Below are positions 16,104-23,974 of a DNA stretch of 64,000 bases, piece after piece. A model generated the notes under the pieces. The model had not been told where the DNA came from. It worked only from the letters and a program-made list of their open reading frames with translations, and made no database searches. The translations under genes and the position numbers were made by a program. The stretch's first letter is position 1. The number at the start of each line of letters is the position of its first letter. The DNA comes from DATMAM01 sp035559995 (lineage in GTDB: Bacteria > Desulfobacterota > Binatia > UBA9968): assembly GCA_035559995.1 (NCBI GenBank), contig DATMAM010000040.1, positions 1-64,000 of the forward strand. The letters are read 5' to 3'.

Positions 16104-16909
16104 TTGTAAGCTCCGAGGCCCGGACGATACTGTTTGTCCTTGAACTGCTCCAAGCCCGGCCGCCCGCCGTGCTCGCGCAAGATGCGATCCGAAATGAGAT
16201 TCGATAACTCGTAACTGACATCCGGCCCGGAATAGAAGGTGTAGTACCACGCCTCCTTGACCGCTTTGAGCGCCACGGGATCCTTTTGCAGCAGATTATT
16301 CGCGATCTCCATGACCTCTTTGTCCAGCTCGCTTCGCGGCACGGCCTTCGTGATCAAGCCGATGCGCTCGGCTTCCTTCGCCGAGAACGTCTTTCCCGTG
16401 AGCGCGTAAAACAGCGCGTGCTTGGGCTGCAGCTGCTCGGTGAGGACGCTCGTGACTTCCCCTCCGGGGAAATGGCCGAAGTTGATCTCCGACAACCCGA
16501 AGGTCGCGTCCTCCGCGGCGATGGCAATGTCGCAGGCCGTCACCACGGTAAAGCCGCCGCCGAAACACCACCCGTTGATCCTCGCGATGACGGGCTGCGG
16601 CAGCAGGCGCAACATTTCGTTGCGCCACTTGCGCGACATCTGCCGCACCTCGTCCCGGACTCTCGGCGGCTGCGAATCCATCTCGAGGAAGTACTGCTTG
16701 AGGTCCTGGCCGGCGCAGAAGCTCTCGCCGGCGCCCGTAAGGATGATCACCCGCGTCTCCTTGTCGTACCGCATCTCGGTCAGGAGGTGGAACATGTCGC
16801 GATGCAGCTGCGGGCTCATCGCGTTGCGCTTCTCGGGCCGGTTGAGCGTGATCGTCGTGAGGCCGTTTTCTTTCTTGACCAAAACCGTCTCGTACGTCGT
16901 TTCCGCCAT
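16091..16909 (-). CDS. p-Hydroxycinnamoyl-CoA hydratase/lyase-like crotonase (copy 2)
   Basis: 272 residues from the ATG at 16909 (GGGAG upstream). Same pattern as the 12494-13321 product: LNRPEKRNAMSPQLH, FCAGQDLKQYF, GWCFGGGF and FGLSEINFGHFPGGE, with the Tyr of the QYF motif, the Glu of FGLSE and a Tyr in DVSYELSN near the expected third position. The C-terminus GLEQFKDKQYRPGLGAYKW also follows the family. Likely acts on an aromatic or other bulky enoyl-CoA. The stop codon overlaps the start of the downstream SBP gene. Confidence 0.75.
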   Translation of the reverse strand: MAETTYETVLVKKENGLTTITLNRPEKRNAMSPQLHRDMFHLLTEMRYDKETRVIILTGAGESFCAGQDLKQYFLEMDSQPPRVRDEVRQMSRKWRNEMLRLLPQPVIARINGWCFGGGFTVVTACDIAIAAEDATFGLSEINFGHFPGGEVTSVLTEQLQPKHALFYALTGKTFSAKEAERIGLITKAVPRSELDKEVMEIANNLLQKDPVALKAVKEAWYYTFYSGPDVSYELSNLISDRILREHGGRPGLEQFKDKQYRPGLGAYKWQK

Positions 16910-17041
16910 TGTCAAAGCTCCCTTCTGCAGTTGCGTTCTGCCTACGTTAGAACAAACCGCCGCTCTTCTTCAAGCGACGCGCCCCGGCGCGCGCCGTGAA
17001 GTCGTCCGCGGCCTCGCAAGCGGCGCAAAGCCGCAAGATCT

Positions 17042-17920
17042 CTAAGTCGCGAGGAGAAACGAGGATACGGCTCGGGCGAGCTCGGCCGGCCGCTCGTGCG
17101 GGACATGATGCCCCGCGGCGGGCACCGCGACCAACTTCGCGTTCGCGAATAGGGGCAGTCGCGACGCACGCGAGGATCTCGTGAACTCGCTCTCGGCTCC
17201 ATAGACGATGAGCGTGGGGCAGCTTATGCGCCCGATAAACGCTCGAATCTGCTCCTCGGAAAACGCCGAGAGCGAGCGCAGCCTCAAGCGCGGGTCATGC
17301 TTCCACACGAGGCCTGAATCCGCGGCCGCGGTTCCGAACCGCGCCATGTAGCGGCAGGCATCATCCGGAATCGACGGGAATCTCTTTTTGATGGCGGCCT
17401 GAGCCTCGTCGAGATCGGCGTGACAGGTTCTCTGCAGGCGGATCTCCTTCACTTCCACCTGCTCCGCGAAAATCCCCGGAACCTCTTCTGCCCTTTTCGC
17501 AAACGGGCCGGTCGCCTCTACGAGAACGAGCCTTTTGACCCGCTCTGGAAACGACCCCGCAAAGAGCACCGCCATGCTGCCGCCGAAAGAATGGCCGACA
17601 AGATTGATTTTCTCCTTGCCGATCCGGTGGAAAACCGCGGCCAGATCGCGCACGAAATCCTCGTGCCGGTAGCCGCGGCCGGGCGCGGCCCACTCGCTGT
17701 CGCCGTGGCCGCGCAGATCGACGGCAACGATATGGAGCCCGGCGGGATGCAACTTTTCCAGCGCGGCGGCGAAAAAATCCCAGCTGCGACACTGGTCCCG
17801 GCTGCCATGGACGAGAAGAAGCGTTTCGTCTTGCGGCGTTCCCCGCTCGACGCAGCGCAGCCTGACGCCGTCGGACTCCACATAAAGGTCCCGCGGCTCT
17901 TCGAGCCGCGCGTCATTCAT
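17042..17920 (-). CDS. Alpha/beta hydrolase
   Basis: 292 residues with a complete alpha/beta-hydrolase core: LLLVHGSRDQCRSWDFF (oxyanion region), DLRGHGDSEW, nucleophile elbow GHSFGGS (Ser near 111), an acid in LIVYGAESEF and the His in PAAGHHVPHE. Such enzymes hydrolyse esters, lactones or C-C bonds of ring-cleavage products. The gene lies 34 bp downstream of a crotonase gene on the same strand, so it may hydrolyse a CoA-pathway intermediate. No export signal; cytoplasmic. Confidence 0.85.
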   Translation of the reverse strand: MNDARLEEPRDLYVESDGVRLRCVERGTPQDETLLLVHGSRDQCRSWDFFAAALEKLHPAGLHIVAVDLRGHGDSEWAAPGRGYRHEDFVRDLAAVFHRIGKEKINLVGHSFGGSMAVLFAGSFPERVKRLVLVEATGPFAKRAEEVPGIFAEQVEVKEIRLQRTCHADLDEAQAAIKKRFPSIPDDACRYMARFGTAAADSGLVWKHDPRLRLRSLSAFSEEQIRAFIGRISCPTLIVYGAESEFTRSSRASRLPLFANAKLVAVPAAGHHVPHERPAELARAVSSFLLAT

Positions 17921-17953
17921 CGCCCGCCCGCCGCGTTGTCACCGCCCGTTGCA

Positions 17954-18772
17954 TCATTCTTTATCCCACTTGTACGTGTCGAGTCCCGGGCGCATCTCCT
18001 TGGCCTTGAACTGCGTCACTCCCTTCTTCCACGTCTTCCCCGTCAGATAGTCGAGCTGGTTGGATTTTGCCGTCGCCCAGGCGTACGCCTCCTCGAAATT
18101 GAACCGCTTGCCGTACTTGTAGGTTTCCTTCGCGATTCGCAGCACCTCCGGGTGCTTTGCTTTCAGCTCGTTCGCCAGCGCGTAAACCTCGTCCATGAGT
18201 TTTGCCCGCGGCACCGAATAGTTCACGAACTTCATCGCCGCCGCCTGCTTGCCGTCGAATTTTCGCCCGGTAAGGATGTAAAACAGCGCGTCGCGCGGAT
18301 GCAGAATATCGGTTACGTCCTTCGTCACCATGCCGCCGGGAATTTTACCGAAGTTCACTTCGCTCAAGCCGAAGATCGCCTCGTCGGCGGCTATCGCGAT
18401 GTCGCAGGCGGCAACGACCGAGAAGCCGCCGCCGAAGCACCAGCCGTTGATCGCGCCGATCGTCGGCCGCGGAAACAGCCTGAGCTTGTAGCTGCGCCAG
18501 TTGACCGCGGCGTCGCGCGCCTTGCGCCGCGCCTTGCGGTCGTGGTCGATGTCGAAGAAATACTCTTTCAGGTCCTGGCCGGCGCAAAAACTATCGCCCG
18601 CCCCGGTCAGCACGAGCACCCGCACCTCGTCGTCGTCCTCGAGCTCCGCGAGCGCGTCGTTCATGTCGAGGTGCATCTGCGGATTCATCGCGTTTTTCTT
18701 TTCCGGCCGGTTCAAGGTAATCGTGGCGATGCCGTCCTTTTTATCCACTAAGATCGTTTTGTACTCGGACAT
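17954..18772 (-). CDS. p-Hydroxycinnamoyl-CoA hydratase/lyase-like crotonase (copy 3)
   Basis: 272 residues; GGGAG lies just before the ATG at 18772. Pattern: LNRPEKKNAMNPQMH, FCAGQDLKEYF, GWCFGGGF, FGLSEVNFGKIPGGM and a Tyr in FEEAYAWATAK, so the Tyr, Glu and Tyr positions seen in the other two copies are conserved. The lysine-rich C-terminus differs (KKGVTQFKAKEMRPG). It is the first gene of the minus-strand run 17042-18772. The three copies are diverged paralogues, not recent duplicates. Confidence 0.75.
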   Translation of the reverse strand: MSEYKTILVDKKDGIATITLNRPEKKNAMNPQMHLDMNDALAELEDDDEVRVLVLTGAGDSFCAGQDLKEYFFDIDHDRKARRKARDAAVNWRSYKLRLFPRPTIGAINGWCFGGGFSVVAACDIAIAADEAIFGLSEVNFGKIPGGMVTKDVTDILHPRDALFYILTGRKFDGKQAAAMKFVNYSVPRAKLMDEVYALANELKAKHPEVLRIAKETYKYGKRFNFEEAYAWATAKSNQLDYLTGKTWKKGVTQFKAKEMRPGLDTYKWDKE

Positions 18773-19024
18773 AAGAACTCCCTTTTGTAGGATCTCGCAC
18801 CGTCGCTTCTTATCATGTCTCGGCGGCGTCGCCTAGACCCTGGACGGTCAAAAACGCAAAGAAAAAGCCGACGCGCCCCCGCACAGACGGCGAGCGCCGT
18901 CAGCGAAGGCCAAAGACGATGACCGGGAAGCGCCGCTCCCGAATCGATGCGGTGGGCAGAAAGCCGCGCGAGCGCCTTGGCAACGCCACGCCGGAGGAGA
19001 GCTCACCAGAGAAGAAAAGACAGG

Positions 19025-19417
19025 CTAGGCCGAGGCCCGTTTCTCCGGAGCCTTTTTGACTCTCTGGTAATGGCCCCGCTCTAACCGCTTGATCTTTCCC
19101 TGCTTCGCCCAGCGCGAAAGGATCTGGCGAAGATAGAGCGCGGATTTCCCCAGCCCCGAAGCGGCGCGGAAGAAATCCTTATTGGTGAAAGTCGGCGACA
19201 TTCGGTTGAGCACGGCGTCGAGTTCACCGCCGCGGCGCCCACGGCGCCCGGTCGCTCGCCCCGCCCGTTGTCTTCCGTCCCGGGCCAACAACCCGAGCAC
19301 CGTCTCATGGCGTTGAAGCTCTCGCCGTAGCGCCGCAAGTTCCGCCGCCTTGTCGGAAATCACCTTGCGCAATTCACTGATATTCCTGCTAACCGCTGCT
19401 CTGATATCGACTGGCAT
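19025..19417 (-). CDS. Small coiled-coil plus winged-helix protein, unknown function
   Basis: 130 residues. The start at 19417 is set by a GGAGGTGATC ribosome site that pairs along the full anti-Shine-Dalgarno tail, suggesting strong translation. Residues about 8-45 form a heptad-rich helix (SELRKVISDKAAELAALRRE), followed by a basic Arg/Gly linker and a C-terminal helix-turn-helix-like segment (NKDFFRAASGLGKSALYLRQ, then a KIKRLERGHYQ wing). It may be a small DNA-binding or toxin-antitoxin-type regulator, but I do not recognise the family. Confidence 0.6.
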   Translation of the reverse strand: MPVDIRAAVSRNISELRKVISDKAAELAALRRELQRHETVLGLLARDGRQRAGRATGRRGRRGGELDAVLNRMSPTFTNKDFFRAASGLGKSALYLRQILSRWAKQGKIKRLERGHYQRVKKAPEKRASA

Positions 19418-19671
19418 ATGATCACCTCCCAATCTATGTATGTGACGAAAGACGGAAACTCAAGAGGGATTCACAATTTTTTTCCGGTCACCGTTTGGCG
19501 GGCAACCCTTGTGACGAAACGTTTCGCGTGATCGAGCCCCAGCGCCGGAGTTGAAAATCGCCGCTGCGAATCCGCGTGGCGGATTCGATGTGAAAAAAAG
19601 AAAGCGAAGCAGTTTTCGAGGCTGGGAAAGGTTCGCGACTTGTGATAGCTGGACGCCGTCGTTAACGTGAA

Positions 19672-19745
19672 TGCCCCCGGCGGGATTCGAACCCACGGCC
19701 CCAGGATTAGGAATCCTGTGCTCTATCCTTCTGAGCTACGGGGGC
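19672..19745 (-). tRNA. tRNA-Arg (anticodon CCT)
   Basis: 74 nt folding as a cloverleaf on the minus strand: acceptor GCCCCCG/CGGGGGC, D arm GCTC...GAGC, anticodon stem CAGGA/TCCTG with loop TTCCTAA (anticodon CCT), and T arm GTGGG TTCGAAT CCCGC with one T-G pair. Discriminator base A; the CCA end is not encoded. Confidence 0.93.
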
Positions 19746-19819
19746 GTGTGAAATACCGCCGCTTAGCTTATCAGGCTCCTCCCATCCCGCCAAGCCTGTG
19801 CCGAACTGCCCGCCCTAAC

Positions 19820-20359
19820 TTACGTATACTTTGCGCCCTCGACCGGATTCGCCACCGCCTCTTCCAGCGAGCTGGCGCGCCGCCACTGGCTCGCCGGACG
19901 GCTCTTTCCGTCCCACCCGATCTGATCCATCGCGGCATAAAGCTCGATCTGAAAACCGTTGGGGTCCTTGAACTCGATGCCGATGTTACAGCCGGCGCCG
20001 CGGCGGCCCTCGAAAACGATCGGGACTCCTTTGGCGCGCAGAAAATCGCGAATCTGGAACAACTCCGCGACGCTCCCGACTTCCAGGGCGATGTGATCAA
20101 ATCCCGCCTCGCCCTTTTTCGGCAGCTCCCCCGCGCTCGCCTGCGCCACGCCGATATTATGATGATCCGACCCGTAGCGAAGAAACACCAGGCCACCCTC
20201 GTTGCGGTCCGACACCTTGAAGCCCATCACTTCCGTCCAAAACTTGATCGTCTCGTCGAGGTTCTTGACGCGGAAAACGACGTGACCGATCTTTCTCACC
20301 TTGACCGGCGTCTCCTCGGCAAGGGCGGCCCCGGACGCCTGGAGATTTTCAGCTTTCAT
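19820..20359 (-). CDS. VOC-superfamily (glyoxalase/extradiol dioxygenase-like) protein
   Basis: 179 residues, GGAGG 5 bp before the ATG. One vicinal-oxygen-chelate module: IGHVVFRVKNLDETIKFW with the first metal His (about 25), GFDHIALEVGSV with the second (about 86) and FKDPNGFQIELYA with the Glu ligand (about 140). All three ligands are present, so a metal-dependent lyase or ring-cleaving type activity is possible. The remaining C-terminal 35 residues are an extension without clear domain. It lies 75 bp from the tRNA gene and is probably a single-gene unit. Confidence 0.8.
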   Translation of the reverse strand: MKAENLQASGAALAEETPVKVRKIGHVVFRVKNLDETIKFWTEVMGFKVSDRNEGGLVFLRYGSDHHNIGVAQASAGELPKKGEAGFDHIALEVGSVAELFQIRDFLRAKGVPIVFEGRRGAGCNIGIEFKDPNGFQIELYAAMDQIGWDGKSRPASQWRRASSLEEAVANPVEGAKYT

Positions 20360-20477
20360 AGCGGCCTCCTGTTTTGGATTATATGAATTCTACGAAATCG
20401 CCGACCGAAACCGCAAGATAAATTCGAAAATAAATCCGCGCTACGGCTTCACGCTCAAGCGGCGCCAGTGCGCAGGC

Positions 20478-20876
20478 TTACCGCCCGTATAGCGACACGG
20501 TCGCTTTGCCGCCGCGCCGGCTCATGCTCCGATACACAAAATCGACCCTTTTGATCACGCGCCGATTTCCCGGCAGGTCGATGACCCGGCTCGAACTTTT
20601 CTCATCAAAGTGGTGGCGCAGGTTGGGGCTGAAAGTCGTTCCGTCGCCGAACGTCACGACCATATCGCGCATTTCGATGTCGCCGCCTTTGACCGTAAAC
20701 CGGAGCTGCCGAAATCTCCCCTCCGAGCGGCCAACGTCGATTCTGTCCCGATCGACCTTAAAGTCGACCTCCCGCCGACCCAAGAGTTCCCAATCGTCCC
20801 GCTTCTGCGCCCCGCTCGCGACACCCGGCAACACCAATGATAACGTTAAAAAAACTGCTCCAAGACTGCGGTACAT
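20478..20876 (-). CDS. Small exported protein of unknown function
   Basis: 132 residues from the ATG at 20876, with GGAGGGGG before it. A signal peptide (SLGAVFLTLSLVLPGVASGA) precedes a predicted all-beta domain containing WELLGRREVDFKVDRDR, FRQLRFTVKGGDIEM and FVYRSMSR. The layout resembles small periplasmic DUF2541-type proteins, but no function is known. It faces away from the hydrolase gene starting at 20969, so the 92-bp gap probably holds divergent promoters. Confidence 0.65.
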   Translation of the reverse strand: MYRSLGAVFLTLSLVLPGVASGAQKRDDWELLGRREVDFKVDRDRIDVGRSEGRFRQLRFTVKGGDIEMRDMVVTFGDGTTFSPNLRHHFDEKSSSRVIDLPGNRRVIKRVDFVYRSMSRRGGKATVSLYGR

Positions 20877-20968
20877 GGCCCCCTCCATTCAAGAAACGTC
20901 CATCGGCTCGCAGGTACGTATGCCTTTAGGTTTAAAGTAACACATGAACTTTTTAACAATCGGTTTCT

Positions 20969-21832
20969 GTGATAAGCATCTCACGCTTCAATCTTTCGGG
21001 TCAACAGGGTCAGACGGTGCCTTTGGCCGGCAGGTTTATTGTTCTTTTAATGTCTTTTGTCGCGTGGCTCACTGGCGCGCCGGCGTGGGCGCAGGTGAAA
21101 GAACACGCGGTCGATATCCCGACGCGCGCGGGTGTAACGCTACGGTTCTTGCTGGCAGTTCCGGATAATCCCAAAGCCGCCGTGATTCTCTTTTCGGGCG
21201 GTCACGGCGGGCTTCAGATTAAAGACAACGGCAGCCTGGCATGGGGCAACAACAATTTTCTTGTCCGCAACCGGCGGAATTTTGCCGCCCACGGACTCAT
21301 GGTCGCAACCGTCGACGCGCCTTCCGACCGGCAGCGGCCCCCTTATCTCACCGGCTTTCGCCAGACCCCGGAACACGTGGCGGACATCAAGGCTCTGATC
21401 GGATGGCTGAAGCAGCAGGCTAATATTCCTGTTTGGCTCGTCGGCACGAGCCGCGGCACGCAGTCGGCAGGCTTTGCGGCGACTCAACTTCCAAAAGAAG
21501 ATGGCGGCCCCGACGGCCTCGTGCTCACGGCAACCGTGTTGCTCGATCCTAAGGGCCGGCCCGTTCCTGCGATGGACCTCGAAAAAATCGCCATTCCTGT
21601 TCTGGTTGCGCATCATCGGCACGACGGCTGCTGGGCCTGCTTGTACAGTGACTTGCCGCGCCTGATGAAAAAATTGACCCGCGCCAAAAAAACCGAGCTG
21701 CTCACCTTCGAAGGCGGGATGAATCGGGGCGATCCGTGCGAGGCGCTCGCGTATCACGGCTTTAACGGTTTGGATGCCGATGTCGTGGGCCGGATCGCGA
21801 CGTGGATCCTCGAGGCGGGACCAAGGAGCTGA
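20969..21832 (+). CDS. Exported alpha/beta hydrolase-like protein
   Basis: 287 residues, or slightly shorter if a later start is used. A signal segment (RFIVLLMSFVAWLTGAPAWA) ends near residue 41, and the mature protein has a hydrolase core: VILFSGGHGGLQ, TVDAPSDRQ, nucleophile elbow GTSRGTQS (Ser near 153), ATVLLDPKG and a late Cys-rich HHRHDGCWACLYSD. The GxSxGT elbow and the loop structure resemble DUF-type periplasmic esterases. The substrate is unknown. Confidence 0.7.
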   Translation: MISISRFNLSGQQGQTVPLAGRFIVLLMSFVAWLTGAPAWAQVKEHAVDIPTRAGVTLRFLLAVPDNPKAAVILFSGGHGGLQIKDNGSLAWGNNNFLVRNRRNFAAHGLMVATVDAPSDRQRPPYLTGFRQTPEHVADIKALIGWLKQQANIPVWLVGTSRGTQSAGFAATQLPKEDGGPDGLVLTATVLLDPKGRPVPAMDLEKIAIPVLVAHHRHDGCWACLYSDLPRLMKKLTRAKKTELLTFEGGMNRGDPCEALAYHGFNGLDADVVGRIATWILEAGPRS

Positions 21833-21905
21833 GCGCTGCAGCAAACACCTGCCGTAGCGTCCGCCGCTCCGTGATCGACCGAGAAGAGCTTGCGCTTCTG
21901 GCAGG

Positions 21906-22703
21906 CTACCGCGCGCTATCCGGCAAAAGGCCCCGTTCCCGCAAAAATTCGCTGACCATGGCGTCAAAGCCCGCCGGATCTTCGATGCAGCAGGCGTGGC
22001 CGGTACGCGGCAGGATCTTGTGAATTGCGCCGGGAATGAGCTGAGCGGTCCGGCGGCCACCGGGAAGCGACCCGTCGTGCTCGCCGTTGATCACCAGCGT
22101 CGGAACCTTCATCGAACTCAGGCGCTCCGTCATGTCGGTCTCGGCGCGCGCGCGGAAGATCTGCGCGATTGATTCGCCGACCAGCCACGGGTCTCGCTCC
22201 GTAAACGTGCCGAGCACATAGCTCCCTAGCCGCGACTGCCAAAATTCGCGCGTCACCAGATCGCGCAGGTGCTCGAGATGGTACTTTTCGACGCCGATCT
22301 CGGTGTAGCCGCGAATCCGCTTTTCCCTGTCGCGCCCGCCACCGCTGCCGCCGCCTACCAGGATGAGCGCCTTGCACATTTCCGGTCGATCCAGGCCGAT
22401 GAGCATGGCGATACCCGAACCGACGCTGCAGCCGGCAAAGATCGCCTGCTCGACTCCTTGGTCGCGGCAAACGCCGATCACATCGTCCGCCATGTCGCGG
22501 AGAGAAAACGGCGTCACCGGCTTGTCCGACCTCCCGTAACCGCGAAGATCCATCGCAATCACTTTGAAGTAAGTCGAAAAATGCGCGATCTGATACATCC
22601 AGAGATTATGGTCGAAAGGGTTCGCGTGAACGAGAACGAACGGCAGGCCCTCGCCCGAGACCTCGTAGTAGATCTTGATGCCGTTGGCCGTGCTGTAAGG
22701 CAT
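21906..22703 (-). CDS. Alpha/beta hydrolase, enol-lactonase/haloperoxidase-like
   Basis: 265 residues with FVLVHANPFDHNLWMYQI, MDLRGYGRSDKP, nucleophile elbow AGCSVGSG (Ser near 94), LVINGEHDGSLPGG (acid) and RTGHACCIEDPAGF (His). The sequence resembles 3-oxoadipate enol-lactonase-type enzymes of aromatic catabolism, but the residues are not specific enough for a substrate call. A perfect 11-bp hairpin at 22716-22746 lies in its leader, 13 bp before the ATG. The gene upstream on the same strand is the Asp-box propeller. Confidence 0.8.
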   Translation of the reverse strand: MPYSTANGIKIYYEVSGEGLPFVLVHANPFDHNLWMYQIAHFSTYFKVIAMDLRGYGRSDKPVTPFSLRDMADDVIGVCRDQGVEQAIFAGCSVGSGIAMLIGLDRPEMCKALILVGGGSGGGRDREKRIRGYTEIGVEKYHLEHLRDLVTREFWQSRLGSYVLGTFTERDPWLVGESIAQIFRARAETDMTERLSSMKVPTLVINGEHDGSLPGGRRTAQLIPGAIHKILPRTGHACCIEDPAGFDAMVSEFLRERGLLPDSAR

Positions 22704-22715
22704 TGTCCTGTCGCC

Positions 22716-22746
22716 GGACGGGAATCTTCTCTTAGGATTCCCGTCC
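22716..22746. promoter_or_regulatory. Perfect 11-bp hairpin between propeller and hydrolase genes
   Basis: GGACGGGAATC and its complement flank a 9-nt loop in the leader of the 21906-22703 gene and after the stop of the 22760-23917 gene. No T-tract follows, so it may control stability or translation rather than end transcription. Confidence 0.45.
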
Positions 22747-22759
22747 CGTCATTGTTTCC

Positions 22760-23917
22760 TCAGCCCGCCGCGAGAAGCCGCTCGTGTCCCTTCTTCGAGA
22801 TCGGCGCAAGCCCGCTCGCAACGAGCGACCAGTGCTCTCCCCGGTCTTCGCTCCAGTAAATTTCACCGCCGGTTGTGCCGGCGAAAAGGGAGCACGTCGC
22901 GCCGGCGCGTTCCAAGCAGAGAGCGCCGATCTCATGCGACATTTTTTCAGGCAGGCCGTTGCCGAGCGCCCGCCATGTCATACCGCCGTCGTCGCTGCGG
23001 TAAATGCGGCCGCCGGCGTAGCCGGGAGTTCCGCTATCCCGCCAGCGCGCCGGGTTATGCTCCGCCGCCGCTACGAAAATCGTATCGGGCCGCCCGGGAT
23101 CGAAAACCAGGCCGTCCGGGTACACGTCCTCCGCCCAATCGGGGCTCGTCCAGCGCTCCCAGCGGCGCCCGCCGTCCCTGGTGACATAGAGGCCCGCCCC
23201 TCCCGTCACGTAGATCTTTTTCGGATCGCGCGGATCGACAATCGCTTTGTGAACGTCGTAAAAATGTTCCGCCGGGCGATTCTTGTCGCGGTAGTACCCG
23301 ACGGTGTTGAGCTCCACCCAGGTGCTTCCCCCGTCGGCGCTCTTCAGCAACGCCCCCTGCTCGATACAGGCGTAGATGGTGTTTGGGTCGCGTGGATCAA
23401 AGGTAATGAATTTGGTGTGCGCAACATGCGGCGCGGCCGGAAACGTCCACGTAGGCGCGCTCGGGACCGCGCGCAAAGCCGGCAGCTCCGTCCAATGGAG
23501 CCCCAGGTCATCGCTGTAGAACAAGTGAGCGGGCTGCGTCCCGGCGTAAACTCGCACGCCGCTTTCCGTGCGCTGAGCCGCAAGGCTGTAAACGTCGTGA
23601 AAGCCGATCCCTAAGTCGCGTCGCTCCCAGCTCCTCCCGCCGTCGAGGCTCGCGTGGACGGTGCCGAAAAAGGCGCCCGCGAAAATAACTCCGCTCTTCG
23701 GCTCGACGAGGATCGCGCTGATGTGCTGGCCGCCGAGGCTGCGGTGCGTGAGGCGCCATTTCCCGTCTTCGCGCTCGAGCAGCGCAACTCCGTCTTTCGT
23801 CCCGGCCAAAAGCTCCCGCGCCGGCGCCGCGGACGAATAGATGTTCGAACCCCCATGAGAAAGTCCGACCGGCATACATTCCTCCACTGCTCGGATGTCC
23901 GCCCTGTTCAGGCTCAT
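22760..23917 (-). CDS. Asp-box (BNR/sialidase-like) beta-propeller protein
   Basis: 385 residues from an ATG at 23917; ATGs at 23926 and 23875 are also possible. At least six Asp-box repeats with spacing of about 50-60 residues can be read: SLDGGRSWER, SDDLGLHWTE, SADGGSTWVE, TRDGGRRWER, SDDGGMTWRA and SEDRGEHWSL, giving a six- or seven-bladed propeller. No catalytic sialidase residues or signal peptide were found, so this is more like the widespread exo-alpha-sialidase/VPS10-like propellers of unknown role. It precedes an alpha/beta-hydrolase gene. Confidence 0.8.
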   Translation of the reverse strand: MSLNRADIRAVEECMPVGLSHGGSNIYSSAAPARELLAGTKDGVALLEREDGKWRLTHRSLGGQHISAILVEPKSGVIFAGAFFGTVHASLDGGRSWERRDLGIGFHDVYSLAAQRTESGVRVYAGTQPAHLFYSDDLGLHWTELPALRAVPSAPTWTFPAAPHVAHTKFITFDPRDPNTIYACIEQGALLKSADGGSTWVELNTVGYYRDKNRPAEHFYDVHKAIVDPRDPKKIYVTGGAGLYVTRDGGRRWERWTSPDWAEDVYPDGLVFDPGRPDTIFVAAAEHNPARWRDSGTPGYAGGRIYRSDDGGMTWRALGNGLPEKMSHEIGALCLERAGATCSLFAGTTGGEIYWSEDRGEHWSLVASGLAPISKKGHERLLAAG

Positions 23918-23974
23918 GCGGCCCACTCTACCCGCGCGAGCGCGCGCGCGTCAACGGGGCGCGGCTGTGAGACC

